A stretch of DNA of 64,000 nucleotides from Chryseobacterium soli (GTDB lineage Bacteria; Bacteroidota; Bacteroidia; Flavobacteriales; Weeksellaceae). The stretch is from NCBI RefSeq assembly GCF_000737705.1, contig NZ_JPRH01000008.1:245285-309284 (forward strand). The letters are read 5' to 3'. Positions 25,665 through 33,471 of this stretch are shown one piece after another (positions within the stretch are counted from its first letter, which is position 1; the number at the start of each line of letters is the position of its first letter). The position numbers and the translations under genes are program-made. The notes beneath the pieces are model-generated. The model was not told where the DNA came from. It made no database searches and saw nothing but the letters and a program-made list of their open reading frames with translations.

Positions 25665-26195
25665 CTATAAAGCGTCTATAAAATTCAGATATTCCGGAAC
25701 GCTTTTTTCGATCCATTCTTCAGAAGAATCTGTTTCAATTCCATAATAGACAAAAGGTGGCTTATAATCGGCTTTGATATAGTCAAAAGTCAGTTCAAAA
25801 GGTCTTGTTAGTTCTTCCATCGTGTATTTATATTTTCCGGATTTGCTGTACCCTTCTTCATCTATTCCGGCAGTTATGGCCAGTGATATTTTCTTTCCGC
25901 CTGCTTTGTAGCCGCTTTTACTTCCATAAGCCCAGCCATACAGCAATACCTCATCAAACCATTTTTTCAGCAACGGCGGACTGCTGAACCAATAAAAAGG
26001 AAACTGGAAGATGATGTTATCATACGATTCTATAAGTTCCTGCTCTTTTTCCACCTCTATTTTTTCATCGGGATACGCTTCATATAATTGATGTACTGTA
26101 TATTTTTCAGGGTATTTATTTAATTCTTCTATCCATCTTTTATTGATTAGAGAATTCTCCATATGAGGATGCACTGCGATGATTAATGTCTTCAT
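25665..26195 (-). CDS. Flavodoxin-like NAD(P)H oxidoreductase (MdaB/KefF family)
   Basis: A 176-residue flavodoxin-fold quinone reductase. It has the N-terminal FMN/FAD motif region (TLIIAVHPHMENSLINKRW), the family hallmark FQFPFYWFSSPPLLKKWFDEV (about 64-84), and the later loop AYGSKSGYKAGGKK. It reduces quinones or nitro compounds by two electrons. The gene is divergent from an HxlR regulator across a 90-base spacer with a perfect palindrome; such pairs typically answer to electrophile or quinone stress. Confidence 0.9.
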   Translation of the reverse strand: MKTLIIAVHPHMENSLINKRWIEELNKYPEKYTVHQLYEAYPDEKIEVEKEQELIESYDNIIFQFPFYWFSSPPLLKKWFDEVLLYGWAYGSKSGYKAGGKKISLAITAGIDEEGYSKSGKYKYTMEELTRPFELTFDYIKADYKPPFVYYGIETDSSEEWIEKSVPEYLNFIDAL

Positions 26196-26225
26196 TCTTT
26201 TAAATTAGTACTGCAAAAATAATTC

Positions 26226-26238
26226 ATGTAACTTACAT
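26226..26238. promoter_or_regulatory. Palindrome, probable HxlR operator
   Basis: ATGTAA-C-TTACAT is a perfect 13-base palindrome between the divergent oxidoreductase and HxlR genes. It lies just upstream of a minus-strand -7 match (TATTTTTG, 26214-26221), where a bound repressor would block the reductase promoter. Confidence 0.5.
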
Positions 26239-26285
26239 TTCGTACATTAGCATCCAATTGTATGGTACTATAAAAAAGGTAAGTA

Positions 26286-26654
26286 ATGACTAAAATAAAG
26301 GAAACCTCAACGAATTTTGCCAATAAAAAAGCTCTTGCTGATGAATGTCCCGAGCTCTATGCCTCCCATATTATCGGCGGACAGTGGTCTCTTGCGATCT
26401 GCTGCTATTTAATTAACGGTAAAATGCGGTTTGGAGAGCTCAGAAAGAAAATCCCAACGATTACAGAAAGAATGCTTACCCTCCAGCTCCGTAAACTGGA
26501 AGACAATAAAATTGTCACCAGAACTGTTTTTGCAGAAGTTCCGCCCCGCGTTGAATATGAGCTGACCTCTATTGGCTACAGGCTTCAACCCATTATTGAA
26601 ACGCTGGAAAAATGGGGAAATGAGCATAAGGAGATGATGAATGAGAGGAAATAA
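26286..26654 (+). CDS. HxlR-family winged-helix regulator
   Basis: The 122-residue dimeric winged-helix protein has the family features: a conserved N-terminal cysteine (C21 in LADECPELYASHIIGGQWS), recognition region MRFGELRKKIPTITERMLTLQLRKLEDN (two stretches) and wing VPPRVEYELTSIGYRL. HxlR/YodB-type proteins sense electrophiles or disulfide stress through that cysteine. It is divergent from the quinone reductase gene, its likely target. The downstream gene begins 19 bases later. Confidence 0.9.
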   Translation: MTKIKETSTNFANKKALADECPELYASHIIGGQWSLAICCYLINGKMRFGELRKKIPTITERMLTLQLRKLEDNKIVTRTVFAEVPPRVEYELTSIGYRLQPIIETLEKWGNEHKEMMNERK

Positions 26655-26673
26655 CTTTAAAAATAAGTCTTCC

Positions 26674-27315
26674 ATGATACAACATGATTTAATCATTATA
26701 CCTGCGAGAACAAGGCGGATTATAACCCTGCTTTTGTGTCTGCTACTTTCTTCATTTGTTTGGGGCCAAACCATAAATGAATATGATAAAATCCTAAAAA
26801 TTGATAATCTTTCTTTTCATGAGTATGAAGTCAGAATCTATAAAAAAGCTGCTACATCAACAGAATTAGAGCTATTTAGATTATATCAGGATTCCAATGA
26901 TACCTGGAAAGCAGATCTTTTTACAACAATTGCATCAAGAGAAAGTCAGGATAAACTTAAAATCAGAATTAGAAAATCCAAATTAAATTCATTAAAAAAT
27001 ATGGAATTAATCTGGATGTCAATTCTTGATACGTATATTCTGGATCTTCCAAAATGGGAAGATTTTAAGTATAAATTACAAAAGAGAAATAAAAATTATC
27101 AGATAGAGGACGGCGAAATTGTTTCTACAACCAGCAATACAATGATCATGGATGGGATCACTTATTATGTGAAAATCAAGGCAGGAAGAAGAGAAAATGA
27201 GTTTGAATATGATAATCCTGAATCTTATCTGAAGATATATCCAACTGTTGATGAGCTCCTTTCATTCAAGGAATTAATAGAACTAATCAAAAATGAATTC
27301 AAAATAGTTTTATAG
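26674..27315 (+). CDS. Hypothetical secreted protein
   Basis: From the ATG at 26674 (MIQHDLIIIPARTRR) the 213-residue protein has a long basic N-region, a hydrophobic stretch (IITLLLCLLLSSFVWG) ending at GQ, and a mature part that is charged and helical at first (KIRIRKSKLNSLKNMELIW) and later beta-rich (MIMDGITYYVKIKAGRRENE). An upstream in-frame ATG at 26641 overlaps hxlR and seems less likely. No recognised domain. Probably exported to the periplasm or surface. Confidence 0.62.
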   Translation: MIQHDLIIIPARTRRIITLLLCLLLSSFVWGQTINEYDKILKIDNLSFHEYEVRIYKKAATSTELELFRLYQDSNDTWKADLFTTIASRESQDKLKIRIRKSKLNSLKNMELIWMSILDTYILDLPKWEDFKYKLQKRNKNYQIEDGEIVSTTSNTMIMDGITYYVKIKAGRRENEFEYDNPESYLKIYPTVDELLSFKELIELIKNEFKIVL

Positions 27316-27359
27316 AGCTCGAATATTGATTAAACACTGGTATAGGCTCGTTTATCTTG

Positions 27360-27878
27360 TTATTTCTTCAGCCATCCCTTCATTGCTTTCGTGATAAACG
27401 GCATCACCACCCAGGTAAGTATTCCAACCATACAAGCTGCAATGATCAATATTCTCAATACCGGATTCCAGTCTTTTGTCCAATGTCCAATCGTAAAGTT
27501 GAGAAAAAGACTGGTAGGAAAAACACCACATAAGGTGGCTGCAGCCATCTTCCATCGCGGCGGTGCTCCCGGTGACCGGAACCATGCTTCCAATCCTGTA
27601 AGATCACGGTAAACAGTATCTTCAGTAAGGGTACTGGCATATTCCTCCCATTGTTTAAACAATTCAGAGTCGTAAAATGCATTTTTCTCGGTTTCATCTT
27701 TAAAAGTCCGGAGAATTCCGATTTCATTTTTGCCATCTTCTTTCAGCGAAGTAATCATCATCGCTCCATGTACTCCGTCATACACAAAGGATTTTCCTAA
27801 AAAATCCTGTAATGCAGCTTCAAATTCGGCTTCTTTTCCGGGGATAACTTTTCGGGTAATGGCAACATGAATTGGCAT
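27360..27878 (-). CDS. ABM-domain protein with two membrane helices
   Basis: From the ATG at 27878 (MPIHVAITRKVIPGKEAEFE) the 172-residue protein has an antibiotic-biosynthesis-monooxygenase-type alpha/beta barrel (about 1-90, with the DSELFKQWEEY pattern). After GLEAWFRSPGAPPRWKM come two membrane helices (about 105-125 and 140-162). This group is annotated as ABM-domain membrane proteins in many bacteria; activity is unproven. A TTG three codons upstream is an unlikely start. Monocistronic. Confidence 0.8.
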   Translation of the reverse strand: MPIHVAITRKVIPGKEAEFEAALQDFLGKSFVYDGVHGAMMITSLKEDGKNEIGILRTFKDETEKNAFYDSELFKQWEEYASTLTEDTVYRDLTGLEAWFRSPGAPPRWKMAAATLCGVFPTSLFLNFTIGHWTKDWNPVLRILIIAACMVGILTWVVMPFITKAMKGWLKK

Positions 27879-27973
27879 GGAAATCAATTTTTATATAAAA
27901 TTAAAAAAAGAAGGGAACTTTTAATTAACTATTACTATAAAATATTAGGCGACTCTATACAATTTTACACCAT

Positions 27974-28046
27974 TGTCATTCTGACGAATGAAGAATCTCA
28001 TGATCGCTTAGATTCTTCATTTCACTATGTTACATTCAGAATGACA
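27974..28046. repeat. Dispersed-type inverted repeat (TGTCATTCTGA...)
   Basis: The left arm begins TGTCATTCTGACGAATGAAG and the right arm ends CATTCAGAATGACA; AGATTCTTCATT and CAGAATGACA pair with the left arm, with about 12 extra bases in the right one, around a loop of about 11 bases. The CATTCTGA...GAAGAATCT wording is recalled as a widespread intergenic repeat in many bacteria. It lies in the 300-base spacer upstream of the small secreted protein gene. Confidence 0.7.
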
Positions 28047-28167
28047 GAGTCATAATAAGAAGAAGATAGCAGGATGAATGTAAAACGGTATATAATTACC
28101 CAACACTAATAATATATAGTTTGAAGAAAATTAAAGAATAAAATACAGGCTTTGCCTTAAAAAACAG

Positions 28168-28175
28168 TAGTTTTG
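28168..28175 (+). promoter_or_regulatory. -7 element just ahead of the small secreted protein gene
   Basis: TAGTTTTG matches TAnnTTTG and ends only 5-14 bases before the two candidate ATGs (28181, 28190). If used, the mRNA would be leaderless or nearly so, favouring the ATG at 28190. Confidence 0.4.
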
Positions 28176-28189
28176 TAAAGATGTCGAGA

Positions 28190-28564
28190 ATGAATATCCA
28201 TATAAAAACCTATAAAACTATCGTAACGATACTGGTTTTGGCATTTGCATTATCTCCATGCTCTGTTAAAAGAGATCTGCTCGGTATTTTTGACATCCAG
28301 CATTTCAGTACTTTAAACAAAGTAAAGGCAACGGCTTCTTCAGGGCTGAACTGCGAAACTTCTACTGCGATTTCCACCCCAAAAGTTTCCACTCCAAAAA
28401 CGGTCCGTCAACTGAAAAATACCGGATTTGTTTTTCACACATCTTCTATGACGAAGGCTTCAGAGGAAGAAAAAATTAACTACAATCATTATTCCGGTCA
28501 TACCACAGGCAACAGTCCGCCGAAGTATATTTTATTTAAAAAATTGAAATTAAATCTGGTTTAG
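28190..28564 (+). CDS. Small secreted protein upstream of DoxD-DoxA gene
   Basis: The protein (124 residues from ATG 28190; ATG 28181 also possible) has a signal-type N-terminus (YKTIVTILVLAFALSPC), two cysteines (one at the end of that stretch, one in SSGLNCETS), a Ser/Thr/Pro-rich middle and a basic end SPPKYILFKKLKLNLV. It is 53 bases ahead of the DoxD-DoxA gene and probably co-transcribed. The ending and overall layout resemble the protein upstream of ureA (12313-12687). I do not recognise a named family. Confidence 0.6.
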   Translation: MNIHIKTYKTIVTILVLAFALSPCSVKRDLLGIFDIQHFSTLNKVKATASSGLNCETSTAISTPKVSTPKTVRQLKNTGFVFHTSSMTKASEEEKINYNHYSGHTTGNSPPKYILFKKLKLNLV

Positions 28565-28617
28565 TTCATTCAAAATCATTTTTAAAATCAATCATTTACC
28601 GTAAAATATCAATTTCA

Positions 28618-29628
28618 ATGAAACATACAACAACAGATCGGGCTTCTGATCTGGCCGGCTTATATACTTTATCGATCCGAATGGTGATCGGATGGACTTA
28701 TTTTTCAGCTTTCTGGCGAAGGCTGGTCCTTGAAAACAAATTAACTCCTGATGAAAGCGGATATATTGGAGAAAAATTTAACCATTTCCTTCCCAACGCG
28801 TTAGGCATCAAACCTATTATAGAATATCTTGTCACCCATCCGGATGCCTTACAGCGATCTATGATGACTTTTACCATTATCGAAGCAGTCGTAGGATTAT
28901 GTATTATTCTGGGACTTATGACCAGGTTAATGAGTATCGGAATTTTCAGTCTTGCCTTGGGAATCCTGTTGGGATCCGGCTGGCTGGGAACAACCTGCGT
29001 GGACGAATGGCAGATCGGTGTCCTGGGAATCGCAGGTGGATTTGTACTTTTTCTTACGGGAAGCGGACCCTACTCACTGGACTATTATTGTATGAAAAAC
29101 AATAAGAGTTTTACTCATAAAAAATGGTTTTCATGGCTGGGATCAGGTCCCCTCCCAGTATGGAAGCCTAAGGTTTTTGTGTTAGCCGGATCCATAATTA
29201 TTTTCGGACTTACGCTTTTCACCAACCAATATTTCCATGGCGGAGTTTGGGGAACCCTGCATAATAAATCGGTAAAACCAAAGCTTGAAATCTCTGCTAT
29301 TTCTCTTGATCATTCGACTTTAACATTTGAGGTGTACAGAACAGAAGGCGCGGATGTTTACGGATCTTTCCTGATCGGAATTCATGTACTGGATAAAAAT
29401 GGAGGTATTATCAAAGAAATCAATCAGAAGGAACTTTCAACATTTCCGAAAGAAAACATTCACAATCATTATGTAGCCAAAGTAAAGCCCGGGAAGCACA
29501 GCATGATTATTCCATTGGGTGCCAAAGCAGATATTACACTCAGCCTGGATCATCCTGAAACCGCTCAGAGCCTGAAACTGATCGATATCAGCGGTATTGA
29601 ATGGACCACAGAAATCCATCCAGAATAA
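28618..29628 (+). CDS. DoxD-DoxA fusion (thiosulfate:quinone oxidoreductase-like)
   Basis: The 336-residue membrane protein joins two parts. Residues about 15-155 form a DoxX/DoxD-type four-helix domain (GLYTLSIRMVIGWTYFSAFW, IGVLGIAGGFVLFLTGSGPY). After another helix (about 180-200) comes a beta-rich C-terminal domain (about 215-336, with VYRTEGADVYGSFLIGIHVL and HSMIIPLGAKADITL) that fits the DoxA subunit. In the archaeon Acidianus, separate DoxD and DoxA form the thiosulfate:quinone oxidoreductase; the fused form occurs in Bacteroidota. Thiosulfate oxidation here is not proven. A terminator follows. Confidence 0.85.
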   Translation: MKHTTTDRASDLAGLYTLSIRMVIGWTYFSAFWRRLVLENKLTPDESGYIGEKFNHFLPNALGIKPIIEYLVTHPDALQRSMMTFTIIEAVVGLCIILGLMTRLMSIGIFSLALGILLGSGWLGTTCVDEWQIGVLGIAGGFVLFLTGSGPYSLDYYCMKNNKSFTHKKWFSWLGSGPLPVWKPKVFVLAGSIIIFGLTLFTNQYFHGGVWGTLHNKSVKPKLEISAISLDHSTLTFEVYRTEGADVYGSFLIGIHVLDKNGGIIKEINQKELSTFPKENIHNHYVAKVKPGKHSMIIPLGAKADITLSLDHPETAQSLKLIDISGIEWTTEIHPE

Positions 29629-29663
29629 GGCTTTTTTAAGCAAGTAAGGGGGGAAAAACAAGC

Positions 29664-29720
29664 AATGCTCTGGTTCCATTCAGTATCTTTCAGACTAAGA
29701 ATGGAGCCGGAGCATTTTTT
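29664..29720 (+). terminator. Terminator after DoxD-DoxA gene
   Basis: AATGCTCTGGTTCCATTC pairs with GAATGGAGCCGGAGCATT (with a few mismatches or wobbles) around a 17-base loop, followed by a T-run. Confidence 0.85.
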
Positions 29721-29747
29721 TAATATTTTTATACGGAAGTAAAAGAT

Positions 29748-30299
29748 TTATTTTCGGTTCCACATCGGATCATGCTTCAGTACGTCTTCATAGACAGGAC
29801 AGCTTTCGTCGTGGCATCCTTTTAGAAATCCTATACTCATCAGAAATTCGTTAACGATTTCCCCGCCTGTAAATTTGAAGGTTTTCTTAAATAATTTCAT
29901 CCATTCCGGAAGTGTCATGGGATGGTAATGCTCCAGCCATTTTTCAAAAGATCCAAATTCTTTCTGCAGTTCCTGGACTGTTCTGGCATTTTCTATGGCA
30001 GCATTTACCTTTAATTTATTCCTGATGATGCCTGTATCATTCAGAAGTCTTTCCCGGTCTTCTTCTGTATAAGCGGCAATGGTATCAATGCTAAAATTAT
30101 CATATGCCTTTCTGAAGCTTTCTTCTTTTTTAAGGATCGTTTCCCAGCTCAATCCTGCCTGGTTGATCTCCATAATCAGCCTTCCAAACAACTCATCGTC
30201 ATCATGGATCGGAAAACCATAATGATTGTCGTGGTAATTTTTATGAAGTTCCTTTCTGCTTTCAGGCTGCATTCCCTGTATTGCTGAACAATAGCTCAT
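29748..30299 (-). CDS. tag: DNA-3-methyladenine glycosylase I
   Basis: Tag removes 3-methyladenine from alkylated DNA. The 183-residue protein keeps the zinc site seen in E. coli Tag: C4 (MSYC), H23 (NYHDNHYG), H163 and C167 (GCHDESCP). It also keeps the catalytic region EINQAGLSWETIL with Glu44 and the helix-hairpin-helix NDTGIIRNKLKVNAAIENA. The N-terminal SAIQG replaces the usual CGW but the length is normal. Own promoter region; lone gene. Confidence 0.92.
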   Translation of the reverse strand: MSYCSAIQGMQPESRKELHKNYHDNHYGFPIHDDDELFGRLIMEINQAGLSWETILKKEESFRKAYDNFSIDTIAAYTEEDRERLLNDTGIIRNKLKVNAAIENARTVQELQKEFGSFEKWLEHYHPMTLPEWMKLFKKTFKFTGGEIVNEFLMSIGFLKGCHDESCPVYEDVLKHDPMWNRK

Positions 30300-30457
30300 T
30301 TCCGTAAATTTTCTGTTGTAATTAAAAATACTGTCTGTAAAGGTATCCTTTCCATATACTTATGAAATAGTATCCCATTCAATAACATTAACAAAAATAG
30401 AGTTATATTTAAATAAGTACCGAATTAAATAGATATATTTTCACAGGGATTTTTCAT

Positions 30458-30877
30458 TTATTTGAATGCAAATAAAATCGTTCCACTGATAATCAGTACA
30501 GCACCGATTACCGTTTTTAATGTTAAAGATTCTTTGAAAAAAAGCACTGATAAAATGATGGCAATGGCTACGCTTAATTTATCTACCGCAGCAACTTGTG
30601 ATACTTTCCCGATTTGTAATGCTTTAAAATAAAACAACCACGATAATCCGGTAGCAATTCCTGACAGCACAAGAAAAATGATATTTGTTTTTGATAGTGA
30701 ACTTATCTGCTTGGCTTCCCCATTAATGAATACAATACTCCAAACCAGTACAAGAATGATAATGGTTCTAATACCGGTTGCAAGATTAGAATTGATGTTG
30801 CCGGACACTCCCATTTTGGCAAAAACAGCGGTAAACGCAGCAAATAATGCCGATAATAATGCATAATAGAACCACAT
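30458..30877 (-). CDS. Small EamA-family (DMT) transporter
   Basis: The 139-residue protein has about five hydrophobic helices and one EamA repeat: YYALLSALFAAFTAVFAKMG at the start, SGIATGLSWLFYFKALQIG in the middle, and a last helix GAVLIISGTILFAF. Single-repeat proteins of this size usually work as homodimers and export small metabolites. Substrate unknown. It sits 19 bases upstream of the PAP2 phosphatase gene on the same strand. Confidence 0.85.
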   Translation of the reverse strand: MWFYYALLSALFAAFTAVFAKMGVSGNINSNLATGIRTIIILVLVWSIVFINGEAKQISSLSKTNIIFLVLSGIATGLSWLFYFKALQIGKVSQVAAVDKLSVAIAIILSVLFFKESLTLKTVIGAVLIISGTILFAFK

Positions 30878-30896
30878 ATTTTTAATTTAAAGTTAA

Positions 30897-31694
30897 TTAA
30901 AAAGTTTTTACAAGACCTATTCCTACACTTTTATTCTGGTAAAACGGCATGACCATCATTGCTGTATTTTTATTTTTACCGCCCAACATTGTATTGATTT
31001 TAGGATACAGCCAATACGCCAGTTCTGTTGAAAGAATTCCGAAACCCGCTCCGGCTACCACATCTCCTACCCAGTGTTTATCATTCAACATTCTGTATAC
31101 CCCTGTAAATACTGCAAAAGAGTACCCTGAAATTCCCAGCCAGAAATTAGTATCCTTATACTCTCTGAACATAAACTGGGCAGATGCAAAAGCTATGGCA
31201 GTATGGCCTGAAGGAAATGATAGGTTATTGGATTGATCTGGTCTTTCTTCTTTCACTATATGCTTTAAAGGAATGGTAATGGCAGATGTAATAAGCATTG
31301 AAGTGCCATAAATGATACTTCTTTCTTTGAAATTATGCTTCCCTTGAACACCCGCAGCATTTAATCCATACACCAAAACGGCAGGGGCAAACTGTGTATA
31401 ATTATCAAGCTTGATATGGTCGGGTTTATGTTCATTAATTTCATCTCTGGTGGAAAAATTAATCTGCTTAAGCTTTTTCACCGATAGACTGGCCACCCCA
31501 TACCCGATAAAGGCTGCGGGCACGATGAGACTTTTATAATTCAGGTGGCTTTTTTCAGGAGCCAATACTGCTGTACTGTCCTGTTTTGTTTCCTGAACCT
31601 GCAGGGTATCCATCGTATTTTGTGCAGAAAATTTTCCACACGCCGATAGTAAGATAATATAAGCGGCAGCTATTTTGTAAGTATATTTTGACAT
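30897..31694 (-). CDS. PAP2-family lipid phosphatase with signal peptide
   Basis: Starting at ATG 31694 (MSKYTYKIAAAYIILLSACG), the 265-residue protein has a signal or lipoprotein-like N-terminus and the three PAP2 motifs: KHIVKEERP (K-x6-RP), FPSGHTA, and YRMLNDKHWVGD (R-x5-H-x3-D). An upstream start would overlap the HD gene and lose the signal sequence, so this ATG is preferred. It has a periplasmic spacer region after the signal and several membrane-like helices. Likely dephosphorylates a lipid phosphate (lipid A, undecaprenyl or phosphatidate) on the periplasmic side. Confidence 0.87.
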   Translation of the reverse strand: MSKYTYKIAAAYIILLSACGKFSAQNTMDTLQVQETKQDSTAVLAPEKSHLNYKSLIVPAAFIGYGVASLSVKKLKQINFSTRDEINEHKPDHIKLDNYTQFAPAVLVYGLNAAGVQGKHNFKERSIIYGTSMLITSAITIPLKHIVKEERPDQSNNLSFPSGHTAIAFASAQFMFREYKDTNFWLGISGYSFAVFTGVYRMLNDKHWVGDVVAGAGFGILSTELAYWLYPKINTMLGGKNKNTAMMVMPFYQNKSVGIGLVKTF

Positions 31695-31717
31695 GATAGT
31701 CTGTGTATTAGTGGATG

Positions 31718-32308
31718 TTAGATGTATTCTGAGCAATTCAAAAACTGAAGATTAACTTCTTTAAACTTCGCCAGTATTTTCCGGCCATAGTCTGTATGGA
31801 ACTGATGATGAGTAAGGAAATTGCAGTTTTCTTTCTGCCATTCTTCATTTGTATAACACAGTCCCAGATATTTTTCAAATTCCTTTCTCAGTGCTCTTTC
31901 ATACTTAGCGTAACTGGGTTTGGTGAGATGGTACAGATCTGCATCACAAACTACTTTTTCAGTTAAAGAAGATGGATTTTGAGGATATTTTGTAGACTCA
32001 ATACAGCAGAGAACGGCTTCAATAAAGCTTTCTTTACAGCCATAACTTTCCAGGAAAGCCTTTGCTATTTTTTTACTTTCTTGTTCATGACCTATATAAG
32101 CATTTACATATCCGCAGTCATGAAACCATGCGGCCACCTGTACGATCTGCATTTCTTCCTGACTAAAACTGCACTGCATGCCAATTTCCCCTGCTGCCCT
32201 CACCACATCATAGGTATGTTCGATGTTGTGAAAGGAAAGATGCTCCGAAAGGTTTTCAGAAAGAAATACAACTACATATCTGCTCACAGCTTCTATTATA
32301 TTTTCCAT
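31718..32308 (-). CDS. HD-domain phosphohydrolase
   Basis: The protein (196 residues from ATG 32308; a TTG three codons upstream is less likely) has the HD metal signature: H in HNIEHTYDVV, the HD pair in AAWFHDCGYV, a later H in YIGHEQES, and D in VVCDADLYH. This is the YedJ/PncB-like stand-alone HD group. It probably cleaves a phosphate or nucleotide substrate; the substrate is unknown. It ends 23 bases before the PAP2 phosphatase start and likely shares the transcript. Confidence 0.87.
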   Translation of the reverse strand: MENIIEAVSRYVVVFLSENLSEHLSFHNIEHTYDVVRAAGEIGMQCSFSQEEMQIVQVAAWFHDCGYVNAYIGHEQESKKIAKAFLESYGCKESFIEAVLCCIESTKYPQNPSSLTEKVVCDADLYHLTKPSYAKYERALRKEFEKYLGLCYTNEEWQKENCNFLTHHQFHTDYGRKILAKFKEVNLQFLNCSEYI

Positions 32309-32441
32309 GATTTTCAATCTCCTTTTGAACTATTACCCTTTAATTGATCTTACAATATTCCGTTATGATTTAGAATAAATTTTGAATTTTTAGTCCTGAG
32401 GAATACATTTTTATTTTTTTATATGATGTAACCCCAGTACT

Positions 32442-33461
32442 TTACTTAGTTGTTTTCACTGCAAGAACCTGAAATGTTCCTTCTTTGATTTTAGGTCTTC
32501 CGCGGCTGTCTTTTTCTTTATCATCAAAATCGGCTGTTGGTAAATACAAATCGTGTGTTGAGTTGTCTAATGCAATGGTACGTGCGCCTTTTTTAGTCGT
32601 AATATTGTTGAGCGCTACAAACTGATTTGCATTTTTCTCCTGAATGACCGAGATATTTCCTTCCCCATTTGAAGTATAAATCGTATTGGTTGCATCATCG
32701 AAAACGGCACCGTCACAACCATCTCCGATAGGCATTTTTTTGATCAGTTTTCCCGTTTCGGAATCTAATATCACCAACATTTTATCACAAGTACTGAACA
32801 GCCTGTTCGTTTTTGTGTCAATCACAAGGCCGGAAGGACCTTCTTCTTTATCCAGATTCCAGTGATGGATTACCGTGAAACTTTTAGCATCGATAACAAC
32901 AATTTCATTTTTATCTTCAATATTCACGAATATTTTCCCTTTACCGTTGCTCACGGCAGTTTCCGGTTTTCCACCAACGTCAATGGTATGCACAACCGTA
33001 TTATTTTCGGGTTCGATCACACTTATATTATTGGTTTTTCCGTTGCAGACTATCAGTTTTTTAGAGAAAGTTTCGTAGAAAATGGCATCCGGATTTTGTC
33101 CGACCTGGATTTCTGCTGTAACCTGATTTGTTTTACTATCAAATACTTTTACAGAATTTAATTTACCGCAGGTAATAAATCCATTGGTAAAATTTGGAGT
33201 AAATGCGATGCCGTGTACGCCTGTTGTTCCTTCAATTTCCCCAAGATTTTCACCTGTCGTTTTGTTTAAAACATTGACTTTAGTTCCGTGACTTACATAC
33301 AGTAAATTGTTTGTCGGATTTACAGTCAAATAGTCCCAGCTGTCACTGTTTCCTCCTATTTTGAAGGTCTTAATTGTATTTGCTGAAGTCATTTTCTGAG
33401 CTGACACATTCAGTGAAAAGCATACAAATGCGCTTGCAATGATGAAAGATTTTGTTTTCAT
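32442..33461 (-). CDS. YncE-like secreted beta-propeller protein
   Basis: The 339-residue protein has a signal peptide (1-21, ending VSAQ) and about seven YVTN-type beta-propeller repeats. Visible repeats include NLLYVSHGTKVNVLNKTTGE, GKIFVNIEDKNEIVVIDAKS and NRLFSTCDKMLVILDSETGK. It is the last gene of the TolC-adaptor-RND efflux block, 10 bases after the RND gene. Propellers of this family bind partners or DNA and can help sense or carry cargo; the role in efflux is inferred only from position. Confidence 0.85.
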   Translation of the reverse strand: MKTKSFIIASAFVCFSLNVSAQKMTSANTIKTFKIGGNSDSWDYLTVNPTNNLLYVSHGTKVNVLNKTTGENLGEIEGTTGVHGIAFTPNFTNGFITCGKLNSVKVFDSKTNQVTAEIQVGQNPDAIFYETFSKKLIVCNGKTNNISVIEPENNTVVHTIDVGGKPETAVSNGKGKIFVNIEDKNEIVVIDAKSFTVIHHWNLDKEEGPSGLVIDTKTNRLFSTCDKMLVILDSETGKLIKKMPIGDGCDGAVFDDATNTIYTSNGEGNISVIQEKNANQFVALNNITTKKGARTIALDNSTHDLYLPTADFDDKEKDSRGRPKIKEGTFQVLAVKTTK

Positions 33462-33471
33462 TTTTAATAAT

